Shown here in pieces: positions 1 through 6,557 of a DNA stretch of 8,698 nt. The DNA comes from Lachnospiraceae bacterium (GTDB lineage Bacteria; Bacillota; Clostridia; Lachnospirales; Lachnospiraceae), in contig JAAVYC010000074.1 in NCBI GenBank assembly GCA_022790905.1, positions 1 to 8,698 of the forward strand, given 5' to 3'. The notes under the pieces are model-generated. The model ran no database searches, was not told the DNA's origin, and saw only the letters and a program-made list of their open reading frames with translations. Each line of letters begins with the position of its first letter. The stretch's first letter is position 1. The translations under genes were made by a program, and so were the position numbers.

Positions 1-51
1 AAAGAGAGCCAGGTAAGCAATCGCAATAAAATGCGTTATCTGGATAAGTAG
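1..51 (+). CDS. Probable C-terminal end of an upstream gene (partial)
   Basis: Frame 1 is open from the window edge to a TAG at 49-51 and would encode a short polar, basic tail (KESQVSNRNKMRYLDK). The other two forward frames close within about 30 bases. A long hairpin with a T-tract begins 9 nt after the stop, which is what one expects after the last gene of a transcription unit, and this is the main support. Sixteen residues are too few to identify a family. The stretch could instead be non-coding. Confidence 0.4.
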   Translation, partial: KESQVSNRNKMRYLDK

Positions 52-60
52 TAAAAAAAC

Positions 61-125
61 GGATGAAAATACCCTGAATGATAAATGCTGGATTTATCGG
101 GGAAGTTTCATCCATTTTTATTTTT
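61..125 (+). terminator. Intrinsic terminator with a long two-level hairpin
   Basis: GGATGAAA (61-68) is perfectly complementary to TTTCATCC (106-113). Inside it, ATAAAT (81-86) pairs with ATTTAT (92-97) around a GCTGG loop, and CCC (72-74) can pair with GGG (99-101) between the two stems. The 3' arm is followed by ATTTTTATTTTT (114-125), the T-tract of a rho-independent terminator reading rightward. An A-run at 53-59 just before the 5' arm would give a T-tract in the other direction too, so it may work both ways. It separates the upstream gene from the promoter at 187-215. Confidence 0.7.
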
Positions 126-186
126 GTATGAAAAAGTCCTCTGGGTAAGATGATTCTGTGAGATTTTTTCCTGTAATATAAAAAAC

Positions 187-215
187 TTTTCATCTATAGG
201 CAGGTGTGATATAAT
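187..215 (+). promoter_or_regulatory. Sigma-A-type promoter with extended -10
   Basis: The -10 is a perfect TATAAT at 210-215, preceded by TGA (207-209), giving an extended -10. Exactly 17 nt upstream is TTTTCA (187-192), a 4/6 match to TTGACA. Transcription would start near 222, leaving a leader of about 40 nt before the first gene. It sits just downstream of a terminator and upstream of a run of closely spaced genes, so it is the likely main promoter for the cda-glm unit. I saw no clear operator or riboswitch around it. Confidence 0.75.
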
Positions 216-260
216 TGAAATATTGTATAAGAATGAAATAAAAAGGGTGTATGGAAAAGG

Positions 261-680
261 ATGATTCAGGAAGAAAGAGTCCGCTATATGACAAGGTTAG
301 CGATTTATGATGAAAACAGAAGTAAGATAAATAAAAAGCAGATGCAATATCATCGGCGGGATTATATGGCATTTGAGATGATTAAAAGCTTTTTTTGCGG
401 GAGCGCTGTCTTTGTTCTAGTTGCATTGTTGATTGGAATTTATTTGACAGAGAGCGGAATGAAGGGGATTGCTACATCCGATTTTTTCCGTCTGTTACTT
501 CTTTTGTTTGTAATCTATATGATTTTTATGGTGTTATTTTTGGTATCTACGTATCACATCTATAGTGCGCGATACGAAAAGGGACGCAGAGAGTCTAGAG
601 AGTATTATAATATCCTTAAAAAAGTGAATGAACTCTACGAGCAAGAAGAGATCGAAAAAACGTCTGAGGAAGAGTTTTAA
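261..680 (+). CDS. Small two-pass membrane protein, unknown function
   Basis: A 139-residue protein I do not recognise. It has a basic, tyrosine-containing N-terminal region (about 1-42, including YHRRDY at 30-35), a hydrophobic segment at about 43-62, a short linker, a second hydrophobic segment at about 75-101, then a charged C-terminal tail (about 103-139) rich in Glu, Lys and Arg that may form a helix or coiled coil. By the positive-inside rule both ends are probably cytoplasmic. The start is uncertain. ATG 261 has AAAAGG directly against it and no proper spacing. ATG 288 (residue 10) has a weak AAGAAAGAG at 271-279 with about 8 nt spacing and may be the true start. It is the first gene after the promoter, 18 nt before the next membrane gene, and so probably co-transcribed with cdaA-cdaR-glmM. 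A role near cell-envelope or c-di-AMP functions is only suggested by position. Confidence 0.8.
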   Translation: MIQEERVRYMTRLAIYDENRSKINKKQMQYHRRDYMAFEMIKSFFCGSAVFVLVALLIGIYLTESGMKGIATSDFFRLLLLLFVIYMIFMVLFLVSTYHIYSARYEKGRRESREYYNILKKVNELYEQEEIEKTSEEEF

Positions 681-698
681 AGGGGCGGGAGGATTATT

Positions 699-1709
699 AT
701 GACAAAACTCATAGAATTGAGGGAAAAGATTCTTGGACTATATAGAAAAAATAGTCGGATCATTATTGCGTTAGTAAAGTTTGTACTAGCCTTTATTACA
801 TTTATAAATATCAATTATTATGTGGGATACATGAAATCTTTAAGCCATGTTTATGTTCCATTGATTTTTGCAGTTATCTGTGCATTTCTTCCAATAAATG
901 CATCCATTTATCTTGGAGCAGTGATGATTATCCTACATTTATATGCACTGTCTTTAGAGGCGGCCGCTACTGCGGGTATTTTATTTTTGATTTTATTTTT
1001 TGTGTATTTTCGATTTACGCCAAAAGAAGGGTATGGAATACTCGTGACCCCGATTGCGTTTATTTGTCGGGTACCATATGTTATGCCGATTGCGACGGGG
1101 TTATTGGGAACCCCCGCTTCCATTATTTCTGTGATTTTTGGAACAGTTCTGCATTACTTTTTGAATGGGATTCACAACAATGCTTTGATTTTGGGCAATG
1201 TTGGAACACAGGAAGAGAATGTGAGTAAGTTTACTGTTGTTTTAAATCAGTCGCTGGGAAATAGAGAGATGTATCTTGTGATTGGTGCGATGGTATTGGC
1301 GATGTTAGCGGTTTATATAATCAGACGGCGCTTTATTGACCATGCATGGAGTATTGCAATTACGGCGGGACTTTTGACAGAATTTTTAATCTTATGTATT
1401 GGATATCTCATTATGGGGATAACAGGAAAATTTCTTTGGCTGTTGCTTGGAACATTGTTCTCAGGGGTCATAGGAATGATATTGGAATTTTTGTTTTTCA
1501 ATCTAGATTACAGCAGAACGGAAAAAGTCCAATTTGAGGATGATGAATATTATTATTATGTAAAAGCAGTTCCAAAAATCAGCGTATCTTCCAGTGAAAA
1601 ACAAGTAAAAAGAATTGCAGGAAAGAAAGTGGGAGAGAAAGAGCGAGAAGACAGGATCAGAAAAGAATTAGCGAGAGATTTGGATATAGATGAGGACATG
1701 TTGGATTAA
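699..1709 (+). CDS. Polytopic membrane protein upstream of cdaA, unknown function
   Basis: A 336-residue integral membrane protein with roughly eight hydrophobic stretches (about 21-40, 52-82 which may be two, 88-105, 112-133, 135-155, 190-208, 216-240, 244-268). They are followed by a soluble, highly charged tail of about 65 residues. The tail begins with an acidic/tyrosine cluster (FEDDEYYYYVKAVP, about 279-292) and ends in a Lys/Glu/Arg-rich region closing with DLDIDEDMLD. I see no ATP-binding motif or known transporter signature, so a permease label would be a guess. The start is well supported: GGGAGGA at 687-693 lies 5 nt before ATG 699. It follows the small membrane protein by 18 nt and precedes cdaA by 72 nt. 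I infer that the two membrane proteins form a pair serving the same envelope pathway as the cda-glm genes; nothing in the sequence gives a biochemical activity. Confidence 0.85.
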   Translation: MTKLIELREKILGLYRKNSRIIIALVKFVLAFITFININYYVGYMKSLSHVYVPLIFAVICAFLPINASIYLGAVMIILHLYALSLEAAATAGILFLILFFVYFRFTPKEGYGILVTPIAFICRVPYVMPIATGLLGTPASIISVIFGTVLHYFLNGIHNNALILGNVGTQEENVSKFTVVLNQSLGNREMYLVIGAMVLAMLAVYIIRRRFIDHAWSIAITAGLLTEFLILCIGYLIMGITGKFLWLLLGTLFSGVIGMILEFLFFNLDYSRTEKVQFEDDEYYYYVKAVPKISVSSSEKQVKRIAGKKVGEKEREDRIRKELARDLDIDEDMLD

Positions 1710-1781
1710 GAATAGCCTAAGAAACAAGACATAGTTTTTTCATAAATATTCCATAGTATAGAACAATATGTAGGAAAGGGA

Positions 1782-2693
1782 GTGAGCTTTTTGCAGGATT
1801 TGATAGCAGTATTTGCTGCATTTTGGGATAAATATATGTTTTGGATTAACCGACCAAATATGACAGCGACAGACCTTGTAGAAATATTAATTATCGCTTT
1901 TTTGCTCTATCATATACTAGTCTGGTTTAAGACGACTCGCGCGTGGACCTTATTTAAAGGAATATTGGTCATTGTGATTTTTATTTTGATAGCCGCCATA
2001 TTCCAGATGAATACGATACTGTGGATTGCAGATAAGACAATTAATGTGGGAATTATCGCGATTTTGGTTATTTTTCAGCCAGAGATGCGTAAAGCTTTAG
2101 AACAGCTCGGAAGAAAACGGTTTATTTCTCTAGTATTTTCTTTTGATGTGGGAAAAAATACGGAGGAACGTTACAGCGAGCGTACGGTCAACGAAATTGT
2201 GAAGGCGTGTTATGAGATGGGCAAGGTGAAGACCGGGGCATTAATTGTGGTGGAAAAGGAAGTTGAGCTCGGAGAATTCGAGAGAACTGGAATTGAGATT
2301 GACTCTGTATTGACACGTCAGATTTTGATCAACATATTTGAAAAAAATACGCCATTGCACGATGGGGCAGTTATTTTGCGCGGTAATAGAATCGCAGCGG
2401 CAACCTGTTATTTGCCATTGTCAGATAATCTTGCTCTGAGTAAAGATTTGGGAACGAGGCATCGTGCGGCAGTCGGTGTCAGTGAAGTCAGCGATTCTTT
2501 GACGATTGTAGTGTCAGAAGAGACGGGGAGCGTATCCCTTGCCGTAGAAGGAAGGATTTATCGTGATATAGATGAGAAGTTCCTAAAAGAGCAGTTGATG
2601 AATGCGCGGGGTATCACGGAGGAGCCAGGTAAATTCATAGATTGGAAGAAGAGGTTAAAGAATGTTAAAAAAGTCAAAAGATCTTCTGACTAA
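1782..2693 (+). CDS. cdaA: Diadenylate cyclase CdaA (c-di-AMP synthase)
   Basis: Condenses two ATP into the second messenger c-di-AMP, which in Firmicutes controls potassium and osmolyte transport and cell-wall homeostasis. The 303-residue protein has the CdaA (YbbP/DacA) architecture: three N-terminal membrane helices (about 33-49, 58-76, 83-98), a linker starting at the FQPEMRKALEQLGR stretch (98-111), then a cytoplasmic DAC domain. The two catalytic motifs are intact: DGA at 194-196 (in PLHDGAVI) and RHR at 226-228 (in GTRHRAA). GALIVVE (152-158) is the typical first strand of the domain. Length is slightly above the roughly 270-280 usual, through a basic C-terminal tail that overlaps the next gene. 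The start is GTG 1782, with TAGGA (1771-1775) 6 nt upstream. TTG 1791, three codons later, is a possible alternative with GGGAG before it. The cdaR and glmM genes directly downstream confirm the assignment. Confidence 0.96.
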   Translation: MSFLQDLIAVFAAFWDKYMFWINRPNMTATDLVEILIIAFLLYHILVWFKTTRAWTLFKGILVIVIFILIAAIFQMNTILWIADKTINVGIIAILVIFQPEMRKALEQLGRKRFISLVFSFDVGKNTEERYSERTVNEIVKACYEMGKVKTGALIVVEKEVELGEFERTGIEIDSVLTRQILINIFEKNTPLHDGAVILRGNRIAAATCYLPLSDNLALSKDLGTRHRAAVGVSEVSDSLTIVVSEETGSVSLAVEGRIYRDIDEKFLKEQLMNARGITEEPGKFIDWKKRLKNVKKVKRSSD

Positions 2694-3957
2694 TAATATT
2701 GGTTTAAAATTTCTGTCCGTAATATTTGCTTTGATATTGTGGCTTGTTGTTGTGAATATAGATGATCCAGATAAAACGCGAACTTTTTCAACAAGTGTCA
2801 CCCTTGTAAATGAAGATGCAGTCGCGAATATGGGAAAAAGTTATGAGATTATCAATGACAGCAACGTGGTCAGCTTTCGTGTAACGGCAAAGCGTTCCAT
2901 TATAGAGCGCATGGGGACAACAGATTTTAAGGCAACAGCGGATATGGAAAATATCGAATTAAAAAAAGATGGAACGGCGGTAGTTCCCATTGATATTAAT
3001 TCTAGTCGCTACAGCAGTCAGATTGATATTGATAGAAAAAATAAAAATTTAGAGATTGCAATAGAAGATTTGCAGAGCAACCAGTTCAAAGTGATTGCGC
3101 AGACACAGGGAGAGCCAGCAGAGGGCAGTGCAGTCGGCGAGGTCACGGTGTCTCCGAATGTGATTACGGTGTCTGGTCCTATGTCTGTCGTTGGCAGGAT
3201 TTCAAGGATAACAGCGACCATTGACGTAAATGGCGCATTTGCAGATACAGAAGACAATGTAGTTCCAGTTCCGTATGATGCAAGTGGGAATCCTCTGGAT
3301 ACATCTAAGCTAACTTTTAGCCAGGAACTTGTATCTATCAAAGCACAGATCTTGACGGTGAAGGAAATTCCAATCAGCTGTGAGACAGGAGGAGAGTTGG
3401 CAGACGATTATCAACAGGTAGATGTGAAGTGGAATCCAGAACGGATTACAGTGAAAGGAACTGCGGAACAACTGAATAAGATTACTGTGATTACAATTCC
3501 AAAGGAAGCTTTGGATATTTCCGGAGCGAAAGAGACTCTGAAAAAAGAGATTGATATCAGTACTTATCTGCCAGAAGGCGTGACCTTGGTGGATAGTTCA
3601 CAGGCGAAAATAGAGGTTACGATTGTAATAGAACAAATGGAGAGCAGAACGTTCCAGGTTCCGGTAGGAAATATTAAAATTTTTAATTTATCGGATAAAT
3701 ATGACATAGAATATCAGGGTAAGAGAATTCCGGTTACATTAAAAGGTTATGCTTCGGATATAGAGAATCTTTCGGCAAAAGATATTATGCTCTCTATTGA
3801 TCTGAGCGGAGTACAGCCAGGTACAAATGAGGTAGTGCTCTCTTTAAACTTGGAAAATAAATATGAACTTTTGGAGAACTCAACAATTACGATCAATTTG
3901 ATCGATAAAAATGCAAAAGAAGAGTCCAGGGAAAATGATGTTGAGGACGAGGAGTAG
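2662..3957 (+). CDS. cdaR: CdaR, YbbR-domain regulator of CdaA
   Basis: Membrane-anchored extracytoplasmic protein that in Firmicutes binds CdaA and modulates its cyclase activity. The 431-residue protein has a short basic N-terminus, one hydrophobic signal-anchor helix (about 13-32) and a long extracellular region. That region reads as four YbbR-type beta-rich repeats, roughly 40-137, 140-230, 234-322 and 328-414. The repeat signature is visible as VSPNVITVSGP (163-173) and WNPERITVKGT (257-267). It ends in a very acidic tail (EESRENDVEDEE). The start ATG 2662 lies inside the end of cdaA, with a 32-nt overlap in another frame and a purine-rich GAAGAAGAGG site at 2645-2654. Translational coupling to cdaA, and a fixed ratio of the two partners, is therefore likely. 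glmM begins 30 nt after the stop. Length and repeat number fit the family. Confidence 0.93.
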   Translation: MLKKSKDLLTNNIGLKFLSVIFALILWLVVVNIDDPDKTRTFSTSVTLVNEDAVANMGKSYEIINDSNVVSFRVTAKRSIIERMGTTDFKATADMENIELKKDGTAVVPIDINSSRYSSQIDIDRKNKNLEIAIEDLQSNQFKVIAQTQGEPAEGSAVGEVTVSPNVITVSGPMSVVGRISRITATIDVNGAFADTEDNVVPVPYDASGNPLDTSKLTFSQELVSIKAQILTVKEIPISCETGGELADDYQQVDVKWNPERITVKGTAEQLNKITVITIPKEALDISGAKETLKKEIDISTYLPEGVTLVDSSQAKIEVTIVIEQMESRTFQVPVGNIKIFNLSDKYDIEYQGKRIPVTLKGYASDIENLSAKDIMLSIDLSGVQPGTNEVVLSLNLENKYELLENSTITINLIDKNAKEESRENDVEDEE

Positions 3958-3974
3958 AGGGCATTAGAAAATTT

Positions 3975-3980
3975 GGAGGA
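3975..3980 (+). promoter_or_regulatory. Ribosome binding site deciding the glmM start
   Basis: GGAGGA at 3975-3980 stands 7 nt before ATG 3988. A TTG at 3973, which would add five residues (MEEII), overlaps this site and has no comparable site of its own. The ATG start is therefore preferred. Confidence 0.85.
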
Positions 3981-3987
3981 AATAATT

Positions 3988-5337
3988 ATGGCAAGAATGT
4001 TTGGTACAGATGGTGTGCGCGGTGTGGCAGGTTCAGAATTAACGATAGAATTGGCGATGAAGTTAGGGCAAGCGGGAGCATGTGTTTTGACGAAAGAAAA
4101 GAGCCATCAGCCAACGATTATCGTTGGCTGCGACACGAGAGTTTCGGGAGGAATGCTGGCAAATGCTCTGATGGCAGGGATTTGTTCAGTGGGAGCAAAT
4201 GCCGTTTATGTGGGCGTATTGCCAACTCCTGCAGTGGCCTATTTGACTAGAAAACATAAAGTGGATGCTGGGGTAGTGATCTCTGCGTCCCATAATCCGA
4301 TGGAGTTTAATGGGATAAAATTTTTTAACGGAGAGGGATATAAACTCTCCGATGATTTAGAAGATGAGATCGAAGGATTGATTCAGAGTGATATGAAAGA
4401 TCTTGTGCTTCCGACAGGATCGGGGGTCGGAAAGATTGATTATCGCTTCGACATTAGAGAAGAGTATGTAGAATTTATGAAAAAGTGTGTCCCAGTAGAA
4501 TTAAAAGGGATGAAAATTGTTGTGGATTGTGCGGAGGGAGCTTCCCATTATACTTCTGTAAAGACTTTGAGAGATTTGGGTGCAGAAGTGGTAGCGCTTC
4601 ATGTCAGTCCGGACGGTGTCAATATCAATGCGAATTGTGGTTCCACACACATGGAAGAGTTAAAAGCGAGAGTGGTTTATGAGAAAGCAGATGTTGGATT
4701 GGCCTTTGACGGTGATGCAGATCGTATGCTTGCCGTGGACGAGATGGGAAATATCGTCGATGGAGATCAGTTGATGGCCATTTGCGGAAACGATATGAAA
4801 CAGCGGGGAACACTGAAAAAAAATACGATTGTGGCAACTGTTATGAGCAATCTGGGAATGTTTTTAATGGCCGAGCGGGAAGGAATTCATATAGAGAAGA
4901 CAAAGGTAGGAGATCGATATGTGCTCGAGAATATGAGAGAAAATGGGTATAATATTGGAGGAGAGCAATCAGGTCATATCATTTTTTTGGATGAAAATAC
5001 AACGGGAGATGGTCTTTTAAGTGCGCTCCATTTGCTTCAGGTTCTGGTCAAGACAGGAAAGAAACTCTCGGAGCTTGCCTCCATCATGGAAGTGCTCCCT
5101 CAGGCACTTGTGAATGCGAAGGTACCAAATCATAAAAAGGAACATTTTGCAGAATATACAGAAGTTGCAGAGGCAATTGATGAAGTGGAGAAGAAGTTTG
5201 CAGGTGAGGGAAGGGTCCTGATTCGTCCTTCCGGAACGGAACCTTTAGTGAGAGTTATGATCGAGGGAAAAGATCAAAAATTAATTGAGGAAGAGGCTAA
5301 AAAATTGGCGGAGCTGATTACAAAGATTATGCTCTAG
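3988..5337 (+). CDS. glmM: Phosphoglucosamine mutase GlmM
   Basis: Converts glucosamine-6-phosphate to glucosamine-1-phosphate in the cytoplasm, on the route to UDP-GlcNAc, peptidoglycan and other wall polymers. In Firmicutes GlmM also binds and inhibits CdaA. From ATG 3988 the protein is 449 residues, matching the family's roughly 448. All alpha-D-phosphohexomutase landmarks are present: the N-terminal FGTDGVRG (5-12), the phosphoserine loop SASHNP with catalytic Ser101 (99-104), the metal-binding DGDADR (241-246), the substrate loop GEQSGH (325-330) typical of GlmM rather than phosphoglucomutases, and the C-terminal phosphate-binding RPSGTEP (413-419). An upstream TTG at 3973 would make it 454 residues but overlaps the ribosome site, so I reject it. 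It follows cdaR by 30 nt, the classic cdaA-cdaR-glmM order, and precedes an HPr gene by 42 nt with no terminator between. No key residue is missing. Confidence 0.97.
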   Translation: MARMFGTDGVRGVAGSELTIELAMKLGQAGACVLTKEKSHQPTIIVGCDTRVSGGMLANALMAGICSVGANAVYVGVLPTPAVAYLTRKHKVDAGVVISASHNPMEFNGIKFFNGEGYKLSDDLEDEIEGLIQSDMKDLVLPTGSGVGKIDYRFDIREEYVEFMKKCVPVELKGMKIVVDCAEGASHYTSVKTLRDLGAEVVALHVSPDGVNINANCGSTHMEELKARVVYEKADVGLAFDGDADRMLAVDEMGNIVDGDQLMAICGNDMKQRGTLKKNTIVATVMSNLGMFLMAEREGIHIEKTKVGDRYVLENMRENGYNIGGEQSGHIIFLDENTTGDGLLSALHLLQVLVKTGKKLSELASIMEVLPQALVNAKVPNHKKEHFAEYTEVAEAIDEVEKKFAGEGRVLIRPSGTEPLVRVMIEGKDQKLIEEEAKKLAELITKIML

Positions 5338-5379
5338 AAAAAATAGAAAATAACAATTGTGTAGAATAAGGAGAAAATT

Positions 5380-5643
5380 ATGGTATCGCAAAAAGTGGTA
5401 ATCAAGAATCCGACAGGGCTTCATTTGAGGCCGGCGGGCGTGTTGTGTCAGGAGGCAATGCGCTATAAATCCTTGATAACTTTTAAGTATGGAGATAATA
5501 CAGCGAATGCAAAGAGTGTCTTGAGCGTGCTCGGTGCCTGTATCAAATCTGGGGATGAAATAGAATTCGTATGTACTGGAGAAGATGAGGGGGAGGCACT
5601 GCAGGGAATGGTCTTAGCAGTGGAGAGTGGATTAGGAGAATAA
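5380..5643 (+). CDS. HPr-family phosphocarrier protein
   Basis: An 87-residue cytoplasmic protein of normal HPr length. It carries the active-site histidine in PTGLHLRPA (His15), which accepts phosphate from PEP via Enzyme I and passes it to sugar-specific EIIA domains. It also carries the regulatory serine in NAKSVLSVLG (Ser46), the site of HPr kinase in Firmicutes, whose phosphorylated form acts with CcpA in catabolite repression. Both sites sit at the canonical positions, so this is not a Crh-type protein, which lacks His15. The residue after His15 is Leu rather than the more usual Ala or Thr. The ribosome site AAGGAG (5368-5373) is 6 nt before ATG 5380. The gene sits between glmM and a glycosyltransferase gene that starts 5 nt after its stop, away from any ptsI in view. 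Whether it is the main HPr (ptsH) or a second, specialised copy cannot be told here, so no symbol is given. Confidence 0.92.
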   Translation: MVSQKVVIKNPTGLHLRPAGVLCQEAMRYKSLITFKYGDNTANAKSVLSVLGACIKSGDEIEFVCTGEDEGEALQGMVLAVESGLGE

Positions 5644-5648
5644 GAAGT

Positions 5649-6545
5649 ATGGCCAAGCAGGAGAAAGTGCAGATTCTTATGTCCACTTATAATGGAGAAC
5701 AATATCTGAGTGAACAGATTGAGAGTCTTTTAAGACAGACTTATCCTGATTTTGAGATTTTGATCCGAGATGATGGTTCTACGGATGGAACAAGAGATCT
5801 GTTGAAAAAATATGAGAAAGAATATCGGAATATCCAGATTTTTTTAGAGGAGAACAAAGGGGTCACAGGGAGCTTTTTTCGGTTGTTGGAGTTGAGTGAT
5901 GCTTCCTATGTTGCGTTCTGTGATCAAGATGATGTCTGGATGGAAAAAAAAATAGAACGTGCTGTAAGTGCTTTGAAAACAGTAAAAGGGGAGGCGCTTT
6001 ATTGTGGAAATAAGATGCTTGTCGATGCCGAGTTAAAAGAGATTGGAATCTCAGATACAAAGCGGATGAGACCGGGGTTTGGAAATGCTTTGGTGGAGAA
6101 CATTGCAACGGGCTGTACCATAGTTATGAATCAGAAATTGACGGAGAAAATCAAGCAGCAGATTCCAAAACATGCGGTCTTACATGACTGGTGGTGCTAT
6201 CTGATGGCAGCCTATTATGGAGAGGTCATTTATGATGAAAAACCATATATTTATTACAGGCAGCACGGAGATAACCAGGTAGGAGGAAGCTCTGGATTTG
6301 TCGAAGAAACCGATTCTAAAATCAAATATTTAAGGAAGAGTCGGGGAAGACTAAAAGCACAACTTACAGAATTTTATCATTGTAATCATGGAAAAGAAGA
6401 GAGGGACAAGCTCTTATTGCAGGTTTTAGAGACGCAGCATTTTGGTGGAAAAATCAAAATGATTTTTAATTCGAGAATATATCGTCAGAAAAAATTGGAT
6501 AATTTTGTCGTAAGAGGACTTTTTTTGATCAATGCAATGTTGTAG
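5649..6545 (+). CDS. GT2 glycosyltransferase, RgpB-like probable rhamnosyltransferase
   Basis: A 298-residue GT-A fold family 2 glycosyltransferase, predicted cytoplasmic or peripheral to the membrane. The nucleotide-binding start is ILMSTYNGEQYL (9-20), with RDDGSTDGT at 40-48 and the metal-binding region CDQDDVW at 91-97. Further family features are ATGCTIVMN (153-161), HDWW (179-182) and YRQHGDNQVG (203-212). This set, above all STYNG, DQDDVW, HDWW and YRQHG.N.VG, matches my recollection of the streptococcal RgpB rhamnosyltransferases that extend rhamnose chains of wall polysaccharides. The rfbD gene 12 nt downstream, making the dTDP-L-rhamnose donor, supports this. Acceptor and linkage cannot be read from sequence. 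The start ATG 5649 has TAGGAGA (5634-5640), within the end of the HPr gene, 8 nt upstream, so translation may be coupled to that gene. It could transfer a different deoxysugar. Confidence 0.88.
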   Translation: MAKQEKVQILMSTYNGEQYLSEQIESLLRQTYPDFEILIRDDGSTDGTRDLLKKYEKEYRNIQIFLEENKGVTGSFFRLLELSDASYVAFCDQDDVWMEKKIERAVSALKTVKGEALYCGNKMLVDAELKEIGISDTKRMRPGFGNALVENIATGCTIVMNQKLTEKIKQQIPKHAVLHDWWCYLMAAYYGEVIYDEKPYIYYRQHGDNQVGGSSGFVEETDSKIKYLRKSRGRLKAQLTEFYHCNHGKEERDKLLLQVLETQHFGGKIKMIFNSRIYRQKKLDNFVVRGLFLINAML

Positions 6546-6557
6546 TCAGGAGGAAAG

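Noticed and set aside
1..115. Minus-strand open frame from ATG at 115 to the left edge (about 38 codons, beginning MDETSPINPAF)
   Set aside because: There is no ribosome site before it, it lies through the terminator hairpin arms, and its residues match nothing I know. The forward tail followed by a rightward T-tract is a better explanation.
126..260. c-di-AMP (ydaO-type) or other riboswitch in the leader
   Set aside because: The transcribed leader after the promoter is only about 40 nt, too short and without any conserved aptamer-like structure I can see.
908..1123. Minus-strand open frame inside the polytopic membrane gene, and similar minus-strand frames at 3018-3341, 5863-6108, 7596-7919 and 8393-8620
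   Set aside because: They lie fully inside well-supported forward genes, have no recognisable domains, and are best explained as antisense shadows.
1735..1762. Possible internal promoter before cdaA (TTTTTT then TATAGA)
   Set aside because: The -35 is only a T-run, the -10 matches 4/6, and this is expected by chance in AT-rich intergenic DNA.
3973..3987. TTG start giving glmM five extra N-terminal residues
   Set aside because: The TTG overlaps the GGAGGA ribosome site that correctly spaces ATG 3988, and GlmM proteins normally begin right at the [12 protein letters not shown] segment.
5353..5360. Palindrome ACAATTGT between glmM and the HPr gene, a possible operator
   Set aside because: It is only 8 bp with no extension on either side. 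Dozens of 8-bp palindromes are expected by chance in a window of this size.
5362..5367. TAGAAT as a -10 element for the HPr gene
   Set aside because: There is no -35-like sequence at the right distance, and it lies only 12 nt before the start codon, leaving almost no room for a leader with the ribosome site.
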